Assembly (NCBI GenBank): GCA_018894105.1
Contig: CM032131.1
Location: 3,684,501-3,748,500, forward strand
Length of the DNA: 64,000 nt
Direction of reading: 5' to 3'
Origin: Jacaranda mimosifolia
Taxonomy: Eukaryota > Streptophyta > Magnoliopsida > Lamiales > Bignoniaceae
The notes beneath the pieces were generated by a model. The model saw only the letters and a list, made by a program, of their open reading frames with translations. It was not told where the DNA came from and did not search any database. Positions 53,030-63,244 of the stretch are shown in pieces; position 1 is the first letter of the stretch; each line of letters opens with the position of its first letter. The translations under genes were made by a program, and so were the position numbers.

Positions 53030-54646
53030 TCACTATTGATGAAGACTTTGATTTAGAAATTTCTAAAGATAAAGTTCCAAAAGCTCTTCTACAACTTGAA
53101 AATGGTGTGTTGGCAACTATTGATGAACTCAAGGAGTTAAACCTTAGCATGATAGATGCCCCATCCTGTATTTGTCAGCAAGCTTTTGAATCTTGAAAAA
53201 GAGGAACAATATTTCAAAATCTTAAGTGAGCATAATGATGTCTTTGCTTGGATGTATGAAGAAATACCAGAGTTAGACCAAAAGTTGCAATTCGTCACTT
53301 TGGCATAAAACATGGACTACGCCTAGTAGAATAGTTGCAGCGAGTGCTCCACCCAAAGCTCATTCCTCTTGTTAAAGCTGAAGTCAACAAGTATATTTAT
53401 ATAGGATTTATCAAAAAATTAAATATGCAACCTAGATCTCTAGCATTTTACTAATTAAGAAGAAGAATGGCCAATATACACATTTTTTTTATTATTTTTG
53501 AGATTTGAATAACGCATGTCCAAAGTATTATTTTTTTAAAACCTATTATCAAGCTTATAGTTGACACAACCATTGGATATGAAGCTTTATCTTTTATGGA
53601 TGGATCTTCTACGTATAATCAAATTAGAATGTCACCACAAGATTAGGAGTGCATAACTTTTTACACTTCGAAGGGTATTCACTGTTGCAAGTAATACCTT
53701 TTGGGTTAAGAATGCTGGTACAACTTGTCACCGAGCTATGCATAATATTTTTGATGATATGCTACGTACAAAGGTAGAATTCTATTTGACGATCTAATGG
53801 TCAAGACCAAGAAAGAGAGAATTACTTGGAAGATCTCTGTGTGGTATTTGATCAAATGAGGAAATACAATTTGAAGATGAACCCACTCAAGTGTGGTTTT
53901 GGTGTTACATTTGGCAAGTTCCTCGACTTCATAGTTTACCATCATGGAATTCTAAGTTGATCCTACAAAAATTGATGCTATTCGGAAGGTGCTTCCACCA
54001 ATCTTAAGGAATTACATAGTTTACAAGGCAATCTTGCATTCATAAGGAGGTTTATATCAAATCTGGTGGGAAGATGCCAACTATTTAACCACCTGATGAA
54101 GAAAGATGCTCATTTTTTTATGGGATAAAGGGTGTGAAAACGCTTTTGAGAGCATGAAGAAGCACATCATGAATCCACCAATTGTGGGAGCTCTTGTACT
54201 TGGAAAACTATTGATATTACACATTGTAACATAAGAACAGTCGATTGGTGCTTTCATGACATAAGAAAATGAAAAAGGAAAGAAAAAGCTTTATATTATC
54301 TAAGTAGAGCTTTAACTGAGGATGAGAAATATCCCCCTATCAAGAAGTTTTACCTTGATTATTTTGCAATTAGGAAATTGAAGCATTATTCTAAGGCATA
54401 CTTCATCTTGCTCATCTCATGTGTTGATCCTGTCGAGTTTATGATGTCAAGACTGGTGCTTTCACGAACATTGGCTAAGCGGTCTATATTATTCAAATAG
54501 TATGAGATCCCATATATGCCTCAAAATGCTTTTAAAGGACAAGCTCTTACTAATTTCCTAGCTAATCACCTAATTTCTCCATAGTGGGAATTATTTGATG
54601 AACTACTAGATAAAGATGCCCTCTTTGCTGAGATCTTGATTGCATG
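53030..54646 (+). pseudogene. Gypsy reverse transcriptase and start of RNase H
   Basis: RT pieces in several frames: 53330-53500 (N-terminal part), 53580-53640 (ALSFMDGSS with the first catalytic Asp), 53690-53960 with a DD box at about 53788-53793 preceded by a 1-bp frameshift, and 53840-53960 (MRKYNLKMNPLKC). The RT connection and RNase H start follow (54070-54646), with the target-site motif NHLISP and DELLDKDALFAEI just before the insertion at 54647. Numerous stops. Confidence 0.75.
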
Positions 54647-56828
54647 TGTTGGAATATTGCCCTACAAGCTAATTAGATTGGCATGTAGAACTACTCAATG
54701 TAACAGTTTTGATTGAATGATATCCAATAAAATGGTCATCTCCATCTTATGCATTTATGATTATCTTCACATGCATTTGGTTGAAGCCCTTAAATCATAC
54801 AAGATTATGAGACTTGGTCACACATATGATGGTGATCATGAAACAAGTCTCTACAATCGTGATTTTAAATATTTCAAGTCATAGAATCTTGTGAGATGGA
54901 GCATCTAGGATTCAAATAGACTTCTACTAACGATGCATGTTCCAAGGAGTTAGGTATTACCTCATTTCATGGGTAATCTATGTTAGACATAGTTGTATGT
55001 TAGTGGCTGTTTGTTAGAGAACAAGTTTATTGAAGACTCACCTAGAGAATCCACAAGGTAGCTGGAGTGGCACATCGGTAGTACAAAATTCCCTAGCTCT
55101 CGATAGTGCATATAATTAGTCATTTGACTTAAGATTCCACGGTAACCTCGTATTTTGATCATTGTGCTTTGGTTTTGCTCCGACCACGTAGCGTGTTGCT
55201 CAGGGCTTAGGTTGGGCACAAGCTAGCTAAGTGTGGAGGTTGGTGAGTTTCAAGATGGGATCAATTTTGCCCATCTATGAAGAATGGGTTGATCTCCTAT
55301 GTATTTTTATGATGATTAATTCCAAGAAATCTTTGTGCAGTGAAAAATGAGTTTTTCAACGTTCAGGTCATAATAGGCAATTGAATATCAAGAATAGATA
55401 CATAGTTCTCGATGCTATTAGGGAACTGGTAAATATCTTACCTTATGCCTCTTTCGAAAAATAGAAAATGGAAGGACCATATTTGCACGACAATCGTAAG
55501 TGGTAATGGTTCACCTGAGATTAATTAATTCAATTAGTTGGGCTCCATATGCTTGTACTAGACATCAACTATGGAAATTGGGTACTCTTCAATTAATAGA
55601 AATTAATTGATAAAGTGATTAGTTTAAAAGAGTTTAGACTAATAGGAATATTTAATATTTCATAAGTCACAAAGAGCTGTGAGCCAATGTCTAATTAATT
55701 GGTGAACCTAAAGGGCTACACACAAAAGCCTAGATAACTCTAATTGATAGATTAGAGAAATTATCTAAAGAATTAGATAATTAAAGTGGTCAAATTTAGA
55801 AGAGACAAAATTAACTAATTAAGAGTTGATCACAATGGCTTGATTACTTTAATTTTTAAATTAATAAAATTAATTTAAAGAGTTAAATTAGGCCAATCAA
55901 ATTAAGGAATTAATTTAATTAGTGTCATGTGGCAATTTAGTTAGTCAAGGTCAACCTAAGGAGTTAAGTTGATTTAATTAACTTAAAGAGTTAAGTTAAT
56001 CTAATTAAATTAAGGAGTTAATTTAATTAGCAAGAGAATCTAATTTTGAAGGAAAAATTAAAATGGAAGAGTCTGTTTTAAAATAATGAGTTGGCATTTT
56101 AATTTTAGAAATTAAAAGCCAACGAAGCATGCAAGTGCGCTTGCTAGTTGGCAATGTGTGGATAGTGTGATGGATGCTTCTAAGAGCATCCAAGTCACAC
56201 TATAAATACACCATCAACTACACATCATGGCTGGCTAATGCTTCCATTTTTCCCTCCCAAAAGAAGTTACTCCATGTGTTGAGAAAAACCTCTTCCTTAG
56301 ATTCTCTCCAACCATCCTCTCTCTCTTCCAACTTTCTCACACCATCTCACTTATTTATTCTTATTCCTCATCCATATTCTAGCATATTGAATAAGGAAAT
56401 TAAGTAATCTAGATGTGTGGATCAACTTTAGAGGCACAACAAGTGGAGTGCTAAGTGTTGGTGAGCAAGATCCTTCAATTGTAGGTGATTTTTGGAGGAT
56501 AATTTTGATCGGGCAGCCTTAGTGCTCTTGCATGGTTTTTACTATTGTTTTTGCCTCATTTGGAGGATTTTCCTTGAGCAAAAGTTGCTACCCTTGGTGG
56601 TCTAAGGTGTGGAGAAGAGATCCTAGAGAAAGAAGTGGTTGATCCTCTATAATAGAGGTTCTAGTGGAAGATATCCATCTTGATTCAAGTTTTTCTTATC
56701 AAGGTACTTTCTCTTGATATAAATCCTCAATTATGGCATAAATAAGATCCTTGGTTTGCGATATTGCAAGTATAATTTTTCTTTAATTTTGGCAATTATT
56801 TTAGATCTTTACAATATTACTTCCTATA
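54647..56828 (+). mobile_element. Solo copia LTR, 2182 bp, inserted in gypsy RNase H
   Basis: Starts TGTTGGAATATTGCCC, matching the minus-strand copia LTR start (TGTTGGAATAGTGCCC), but in plus orientation. Flanked by an exact 5-bp target duplication GCATG (54642-54646 and 56829-56833). Removing it rejoins the RNase H frame (…LIA|WTMFFD). It ends CTATA rather than the expected CA, a point change in the last dinucleotide. No internal retrotransposon sequence is present, so it arose by recombination between two LTRs. Confidence 0.9.
56201..56208 (+). promoter_or_regulatory. TATA box of the solo LTR
   Basis: TATAAATA in context TCACACTATAAATACACC, followed by a CT-rich leader-like stretch. This matches the position of the minus-strand boxes in the 5' LTR at 7215 and 8455. 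Confidence 0.6.
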
Positions 56829-56858
56829 GCATGGACAATGTTCTTTGATGAAGTAGGG

Positions 56859-57975
56859 TAGGCCTGTAAATGGGTAGGGTATTACCCTACCCAGACCCAA
56901 AATGTCATACCCGTACCCATACTTATTAAATAAAATGTAATGGGTATGAGTAGGGTCTATACCCATAAATTACCCATGTACCCATACCCATACATTACCC
57001 ATTACTTTATATTTAAATTTAATTTATGAATCTAAAAATTGTTTATACCGAAATCAAATTTATATTAATGATAAACTTTTTATATATAAAAATTATAAAT
57101 ATGTGAATGAGCGGTAACAATTAAATAAATTTTTTTATTAAAAATTAAACTAAATTAATAAAATTAATAAATTGAGATTGCAATTTTAAAAAAAATTTTG
57201 AAATAGCATAGCAACAGTTGAACACTTTTTATTAATAAAATTAATAATGGAATAAATATTTTTATAAAAACAGTTAATAAAATTAATTTTGCTAATGAAT
57301 AAAGTTTATTAATATAGAAATTAACTTTTTTTATAAAATTAAATATAGAAAAAGTTTTTGCTCTTAAACTGTTTTTATTAACTATTTTTTTAATAAACTG
57401 TATATAAACCGTATTTTTTTAATAAAATGTTTTTATTCACTATTTTTTTAATAAACTGTATGTTTTTTTAATAAACTATTTTTATTAACTGTTTTTTTAA
57501 TAAACTGTTTTTATTAACTTTTTGTAAGAAACTGTTTTTTTAATAAACTGTTTTTATGAACTGTTTTAATTAACTACTTTTAAACTGTATTTTTTTTTAA
57601 TTAGCAAAAAGTTTAACTGCTAATAATATTAATAAAGTTTAACTATTATATTAATAAAATAGTTAATTTAATTAGCAAAAAGTTTAAAATTAATTAATTT
57701 AAATTTAATGATTAACTTAAATATAGAAAAAAAATTATTTTTTGTTGTCATATGCAAAATAATATTTTTAGTATATATTAAGAAAATTAGTGTATACATT
57801 AAAAACATAAGTCTAATAAACTAGACCCAATGGGTCTTGGGTTAGTTAGGGTAGGGTAGGATTAGGGTCTCATTCTTTTGGGTATTTTAGGGTAGGGTAA
57901 AAATTGGGTATTTTTGTATGGGTATTTTAGGGTATGAGTATGGGTAGGGTGATACCCTACCCATTTACAGGCCTA
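56859..57975. mobile_element. hAT-type non-autonomous transposon, 1117 bp
   Basis: Terminal inverted repeats TAGGCCTGTAAATGGGTAGG and (rc of right end) the same first 20 bases, with further GGGTA-rich subterminal repeats on both sides. An exact 8-bp target duplication AAGTAGGG lies at 56851-56858 and 57976-57983. Taking it out restores the RNase H frame. The interior is AT-rich with TTTTTATTAACTG / AATAAACTG repeats and no transposase frame. Confidence 0.9.
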
Positions 57976-57983
57976 AAGTAGGG

Positions 57984-58440
57984 GCAGGAATCATCTTTAT
58001 TTAACTAGAAAGACAAGTTTTAATTCACTTTGTTGTGTTAAATGAATTATGCTCTAACAATGTTGCAAAATATCAAGCTTTGATTATTGTGCTTCAAATG
58101 GCACTAGAGATGGAGATTTTAGAAGTTGAGGTCTATGGTGAGTAAAATTGGTTAAGCTTTTATATGACTACGGAGTTAAAAAAGAAAATTTGATCCATTA
58201 TTTTCAATTACCCTCTTAGCTATTGAAGAAATTTGAAAGTGTTTCACATCTTGAGGAAGGAAAGTAGGATGGCAGATGCACAGGCTAGCTAGGCTACTAC
58301 TTTGGCTCTTCAAAAGAAGAAACGACAAACATCCTGGTGTGCAATAGATAGATTGTGCCTTCACCCATTTAGCTTGATCATGAGGATACAAATACAATAT
58401 TAGTCTCAGTTTGTAAAGATGAAAATTGGAGGACATCATT
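57984..58440 (+). pseudogene. Gypsy RNase H, distal part
   Basis: Continues the RNase H after both insertions: AGIIFI then stop at 58000, ELCSNNVAKYQALII at about 58048-58092, and the ALEMEILEVEVYG segment to 58140. Further on, 58330-58440 resembles the downstream RNase H-integrase linker. Confidence 0.75.
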
Positions 58441-58558
58441 GATTAACTATCTAAAGTACGAAAAATTGCTGCAAGATTCTCATCATAAGATAGAAGTGCA
58501 TCGAAGGTCATATCATTTCATCCTATACAATTACACTTTATATCATCAATTTTATGAA

Positions 58559-58688
58559 GGCACTTACTAGCGCTTGTTTAAGTGGGGAATAAGCAATTGA
58601 AGCCATAGTTGAAGCACATTCTAGGCACTTACTAGTGCTTGTTTAAGTGGTGAATAAGCAATTGAAGCCATGGTTGAAGCACATTATA
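58559..58688 (+). repeat. Tandem duplication of 65 bp inside the gypsy pol
   Basis: Copies at 58559-58623 and 58624-58688 differ at four positions. The unit encodes the start of the integrase zinc-binding region; 65 bp is not a multiple of three, so the duplication shifts the frame. The second copy is read on into the integrase. Confidence 0.85.
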
Positions 58689-59722
58689 GAGTTTACGAAT
58701 CGTACCAGTCAGGTCTTGAGCTTTACTTTCAAATTAAGAAGATGTGCTACTAGTGGCTTACTATGGTTAAAGATTATAAAGTTATGCAAAAAGGTGTGAG
58801 GCCTGCCAAATGCATGCTAGCTTTATACATCAGCCTCTTAATGCCTTACATCCCACAGTTGCTGCATGGTCATTTGATACATGGGGTCTTGGCGTTTTAG
58901 GACCCATTACTCATAAGTTGTCAGCTAGTTATGCTTACATATTGGTGAGTACGAACTATTTGTCTAAGTGGGTAGAGGAAATTCCCCTTAAGAAAGTGAA
59001 GAAATAAACTAATGTTGAGTTTATTTGTTATAGTTTGATTTTCAAGTATTGAGTGCCTCATTACATCATTACTGATAATAGGAAGCCTTTATACAACAAG
59101 TTAATGGACAAACTCAACACAAAATTTGAATTTAAGTAGTACAACTCCTCAACGTATAAAGCTGCTGTAGATGGTCTAGCAGAGGTGTTCAATAAAACTT
59201 TATGCAATATATTGAAACCAAAGAGAGATTGGCATGAAAAAATTGGGCAACCTCTTTGGGCATATCAAATAACTTATTGGACCACTACTCAGGCTACTCC
59301 ATATTTACTGGTTTATGAAGTTGAAGCTATTCTCCCTCTTGAAAGTCAAATACCCTCATTTCTTATAGCAATTCAAGGACTTACTGCTGAAGACAATGTT
59401 CGCCTTCAACTCATGGAGTTAGAAGCGTAGGATGAGAAAAAGAGTTATAGTGCAACAACTACCTGAATGTTGTCAAGAACACAAGGCGCGGACATTTAAC
59501 AAGAAAGTTTGTTTGAAATCTTTTCAAGTTGGAGATTTGGTTTTTTCTATGAAAAGACTCACTACCATCATCCAGCAAAGTGGACGTAAATTTTTGTCAA
59601 AGTGGGATGGCGTATATGTGGTGAAACAAGTCTACACCAATGGTGCTTTCAAATTGGTTGATAAAGATGGACTGCATATAGGCTCCATAAATGACAAGTT
59701 TTTGAAGCAATATTATTCATAA
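58640..59722 (+). pseudogene. Gypsy integrase, nearly complete
   Basis: The zinc-binding part is at 58690-58810. The core starts about 58810-59007 (VAAWSFDTWG with the first catalytic Asp in a W-G-L-G context, then YLSKWVEEIPLKKV), continues after a stop at 59007 (FKYSVPHYIITDNRKP region, second Asp present) and through the 59185-59430 frame (EAFNKTLCN-type region, here VFNKTLCN). The C-terminal domain lies at 59432-59722 (FQVGDLVFSMKRL... KWDGVYVVKQVYTNG... FLKQYYS). Only a few stops break it. The zinc-finger N-terminus is damaged by the 65-bp duplication. Confidence 0.8.
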
Positions 59723-60060
59723 AGAAGTTTGCTCATTAATGCGCTAGTCTAAACTGCATGTTGCTCTTTGATGCACGAGCCTAAACTACATGTTACTCCT
59801 AGCCTACATGAGCATAAATTGTGTATGGTACCTAACAAAGATAATACAAATGATTAAACTGCTGACTTACCCACTAAAGGTATTTCATGTGGTTAAAATA
59901 TTAAATGCCCCACTAGTCCAAGGTGGTTAAACGATGGATACTCTTGGCCTGCGTGATTATAAACTGTGTATGACATCTTCCTCAAAAAGGATGTTTACTT
60001 TGAACGACATAATGATTTGATCCCTTTGATGGAATGCGTAAGCAACTTGGGGGTTATTTT

Positions 60061-60315
60061 CCAAGTTCAATCATATCACTAAAATAAGTTTAGACTATTG
60101 ACCAAGCTCAATCATATCTTTGTAGCAAGTTTGAATGGCTTATCAAGCTCAATCATATCATTGGAACAAGTTTGAATGTTTTACCAAGTTTAATCATATT
60201 ATTGAGACAAGTTTGGATGGTTTACTAAGTTCAATCATATTATTGGGACAAGTTTGGATGGTTTACTAAGTTCAATCTTATTATTGGAATAAGTTTGGAT
60301 GGCTTACCAAGTTTA
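60061..60315 (+). repeat. Tandem array of a 41-bp unit, about 6 copies
   Basis: Units start near 60061, 60102, 60144, 60185, 60226 and 60267, each a version of CAAGTTCAATCATATTATTG followed by GACAAGTTTGGATGGTTTAC. It lies in the 3' untranslated region of the gypsy element, just past integrase. Confidence 0.85.
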
Positions 60316-60622
60316 GTTAATCTTAAGTTCGTCTTGCTTATTAAGATAAATTTGGTCTATTCATGAGGTAGCCAATTTTATTCACAAGCTTAAGCAAGTT
60401 CATTTTTTATTCCACTCAGGCATGCAGTGAAATTTTTTGAAGTTGATGTCAATATGAAGAACAAATAAATACTAAATAAACAGAAAAAAAGAAAAGAAAA
60501 AGGAAAGCACAAGAAGAGTTTATAAAAAGAACAAATTTTTATTTGCATATGTAGTAGCCAATTGTTATTTTATATCAGTGATGAAAAAAAAAAAGAAATA
60601 GAAGAAAAAGAATACTAAATAC

Positions 60623-61452
60623 TCATGCGAGTAAATCAAAATCTACTAGACCCTTGGGAGATTCTTCAAGTAGTGTTTCCATTCTCTTTAAAGCCTCAAC
60701 GTCTTTGTCAATAAAAAATGGAGTATTCTCAAGCTTTGAGATTTTCTCTCTCTTAATGACCACTTTTTTTGAATAATTGACAAGTTTTCTTCAACTTTAT
60801 GGAGTAATGAGGTTTTAAGTTCATCCTTATTGCTTAACTCGGCAAGTTGTGCCGTTAGCTCTTCTTACGGCTTGATGATTTGGAGAAGTTTATCCTTAAG
60901 AGCATCCACCTCCTTAATTCTTTCATTTTCTATTGCCTTGACTTCAAAAGATCCTATTATGAAAGAGAAAATGCTTTCTCATAGGATTCTTGTGTTTCTC
61001 TTGAATTGAATTTGACTTAACTTTTGTACTGTTGGAAACAACTTCAAAGAAAGATTTCAAATTGTTCTCCAAAGATGATATGTCCATTATAAATGTCATC
61101 TCTATGATCGAATCATCAATTATTGGTTTTATCCCCAGAAGCTGCTCAAATGGAGTTTTCATAATTTTTTGACATATTAGTTTCCAATAGAATTTTATTA
61201 CTATTTGCTCAGCTTTAGTCTTTATGACTCGAGGACAAAACTTAGAAGCATCAACAATGGGAGTGGGCTAAGATGGAGCTTCAAATGTCTGTTTGGGATA
61301 ATCTTTCTCGGTAAAAGCATTCTCATTTACAATATCGAGTAATGTTACCTTTGGTCTCTCGTTAGAATTAGTAGTGTTATAGGTAACTTTCATGTCATTA
61401 TCAAGATCATTTATTGAACCAACACTATCTTCAAAAGTAGTTGGGACTAGTA
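60623..61452 (-). pseudogene. Antisense coiled-coil reading frame in the gypsy 3' region
   Basis: Read on the minus strand, an almost open frame runs from about 61452 (PTTFEDSVGSINDLDNDMKV) to a TGA at 60625-60623. It has in-frame stops near 61275 (…EAPS*PTP) and near 60866, and one frameshift at about 60770. The C-terminal half is a heptad-like Lys/Glu/Leu-rich coiled coil (…ELTAQLAELSNKDELKTS), ending VDFDLLA. Antisense additional ORFs are known from Tat-type gypsy elements. I do not know its function. A further minus-strand frame upstream (61797-61447) may belong to it through an intron. Confidence 0.45.
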
Positions 61453-61642
61453 CTTAAAGATCTGCAAGCTAAAAAACATGAAGAGACTAGTACAAAAAGT
61501 TGGTGAATATATGAAAAAGAGGATATACATGCTGTATAAACAAAACTTTACGTATTTTGCTAATTCATTCAACGGTAAAGAAGAACTTGGGACATCTGCA
61601 AAGAAGCTTGAATTAATGCTAATATTATCTAAATCCAAAACC

Positions 61643-61666
61643 TTTTGTGTGTGTGTGTGTGTGTGT
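61643..61666. repeat. (GT)n microsatellite
   Basis: A run of alternating GT within the minus-strand frame region upstream of the antisense ORF. Confidence 0.9.
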
Positions 61667-61800
61667 TTCAGTTTGCATTGGTTGCTAAGGTCATCGTTTG
61701 AGCAAAAAAGTATGAATATTATCTCATTTCCTTCCATTGGAGTGCCTGTGGATATAAGCATGATCAAATTTACCTTAATTAGATGAGTGAAACACATATT

Positions 61801-63240
61801 AGACCATCTGATGCACGAAAATCATATATATTTTTTTCAAGTAATGGTCGGATAGTACGATGCAAATTGTTGGGAACAAAAATAGCCACATCCAACCACT
61901 TGTGTTCTTATTCACACTAGTGCAAATCATTGATAAATGAGAAAAATATATTCTTTCAATACTACCATCAAAAATCAATGAACCTCTCATTACTATATTA
62001 ATCATAGGACTAATAAATCATGATTTAATAATCATGAAATGGCCAAATTAAGACAAAGTCAACTTAATCTCTTACGTACTAAGAATGATATTATAAATTG
62101 AGAAAAATGTGCTAGTTTTTTACTGTTTGTACTTGATTTTTCAAGTTATGTACTTAACTCGCCTTGCTCTGTACTTATTTGGTGTATTTTTGTACTTGAT
62201 TTTCCTTTGACGAGTTTACCTCAATTTGATGGATAAAACAACATGGAAGACCCTCTAATGAAATAAAATCATATTTTCTTTAAGTAATGATCATGATAGT
62301 ATGTGCACAAATTGTTGGGAACACAAATAACCACATCCAACCACTTGTGTTCTCATTCATACTAGGATAAACCATTGATGAATAAAATAAATGTACACCA
62401 CCATCAAACTAATGAACCTCTCATGACTATATCAATCCTAGGACTAATAAACCAAGATTTGATAATTATGCAATGGCTAATCTAATTTAACTTAATCTCT
62501 TTGTAATAAGAATGATACTGTAAATCGAGAAAAAAGTACTTTTTTGGGTTTTCTTATACTTGATTTTTCAAGTTTTGCACTTAATTCACCTCGCTCTATA
62601 CTTATTTGGTATATTTTTATACTTGTTTTTGCTTTGGCCAAATTATCTCAATTTGACTGGTGAAACAACACATAAGACCCTTTAGTGCACTAAATCATGT
62701 TTTCGTCAAGTAATGGTCCTGATAGTACACGTACAAATGATTGAAACACAAATAGACATATCAAACTATTTGTGTTCTCATTCATAATAATATAAACTAT
62801 TGATGAATGAGGTAAATGTATCCTTTTGACACTACCATCGAAAAGTAATGAACTTTTCATGACTATATCAGTAGGACTAATAAATCATGGTTTAATAATC
62901 ATGCAATTACCAAATTAAGACAAGTTCAGCTTATTCTCTTATATACTAAGAATGATACTGTAAATTGAGAAAAAAAAAATACCCTTTTTAGTTTTTTGTA
63001 ATTGATTTTGCTAGTTTTGTACTTAATTCACCTTGATTTGTACTTATTTGGCGTATTTTTTTACTTGCTTTTCTTTTTGTCGAATTTACATCAATTCAAT
63101 TAGTGAAACAACTCATAAGATCCTCTAGTATATTAACATCATGTTTTCTTCAAGTAATGGCAGTGATAGTATGTGTGCAAATGATTGGGAACACAAATAA
63201 CCATATCCAACTACTTGTGTATCATTCATACTAGTATAAA
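61801..63240. repeat. Tandem repeat of about 440 bp, 3.3 copies
   Basis: Copies start at about 61801, 62248, 62675 and 63118 (spacings 447, 427 and 443 bp), each with AGACC(C/A)TCTAGTGCA-like text, 'cttcaagtaatgg', 'gggaacacaaata', 'aatcatgcaat' and 'gtacttatttggtgtattttt'. The fourth is cut off at about 63240. No protein is encoded. Could be the start of an LTR-derived or satellite array. Confidence 0.8.
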
Positions 63241-63244
63241 CAAA

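Larger units (their letters stand above)
48560..61460 (+). mobile_element. Ty3/gypsy retrotransposon, Tat type, degenerate, with nested insertions
   Basis: A plus-strand gypsy element with RT and RNase H before integrase. It contains a 5' LTR tail, primer-site region, gag, protease, RT, RNase H and integrase, then a long 3' region with a tandem array and an antisense frame. Tat-type features are the gag and protease-flank style, the tandem repeats after integrase, and the antisense ORF. A solo copia LTR and a hAT-type element interrupt RNase H. No matching 3' LTR was found in the window, so the right limit is a guess. Confidence 0.75.

Noticed and set aside
57000..57800. A/T-rich repeats (AATAAACTG / TTTTTATTAACTG) as possible gene or array
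   Set aside because: They are the interior of the hAT-type element; no frame exists.
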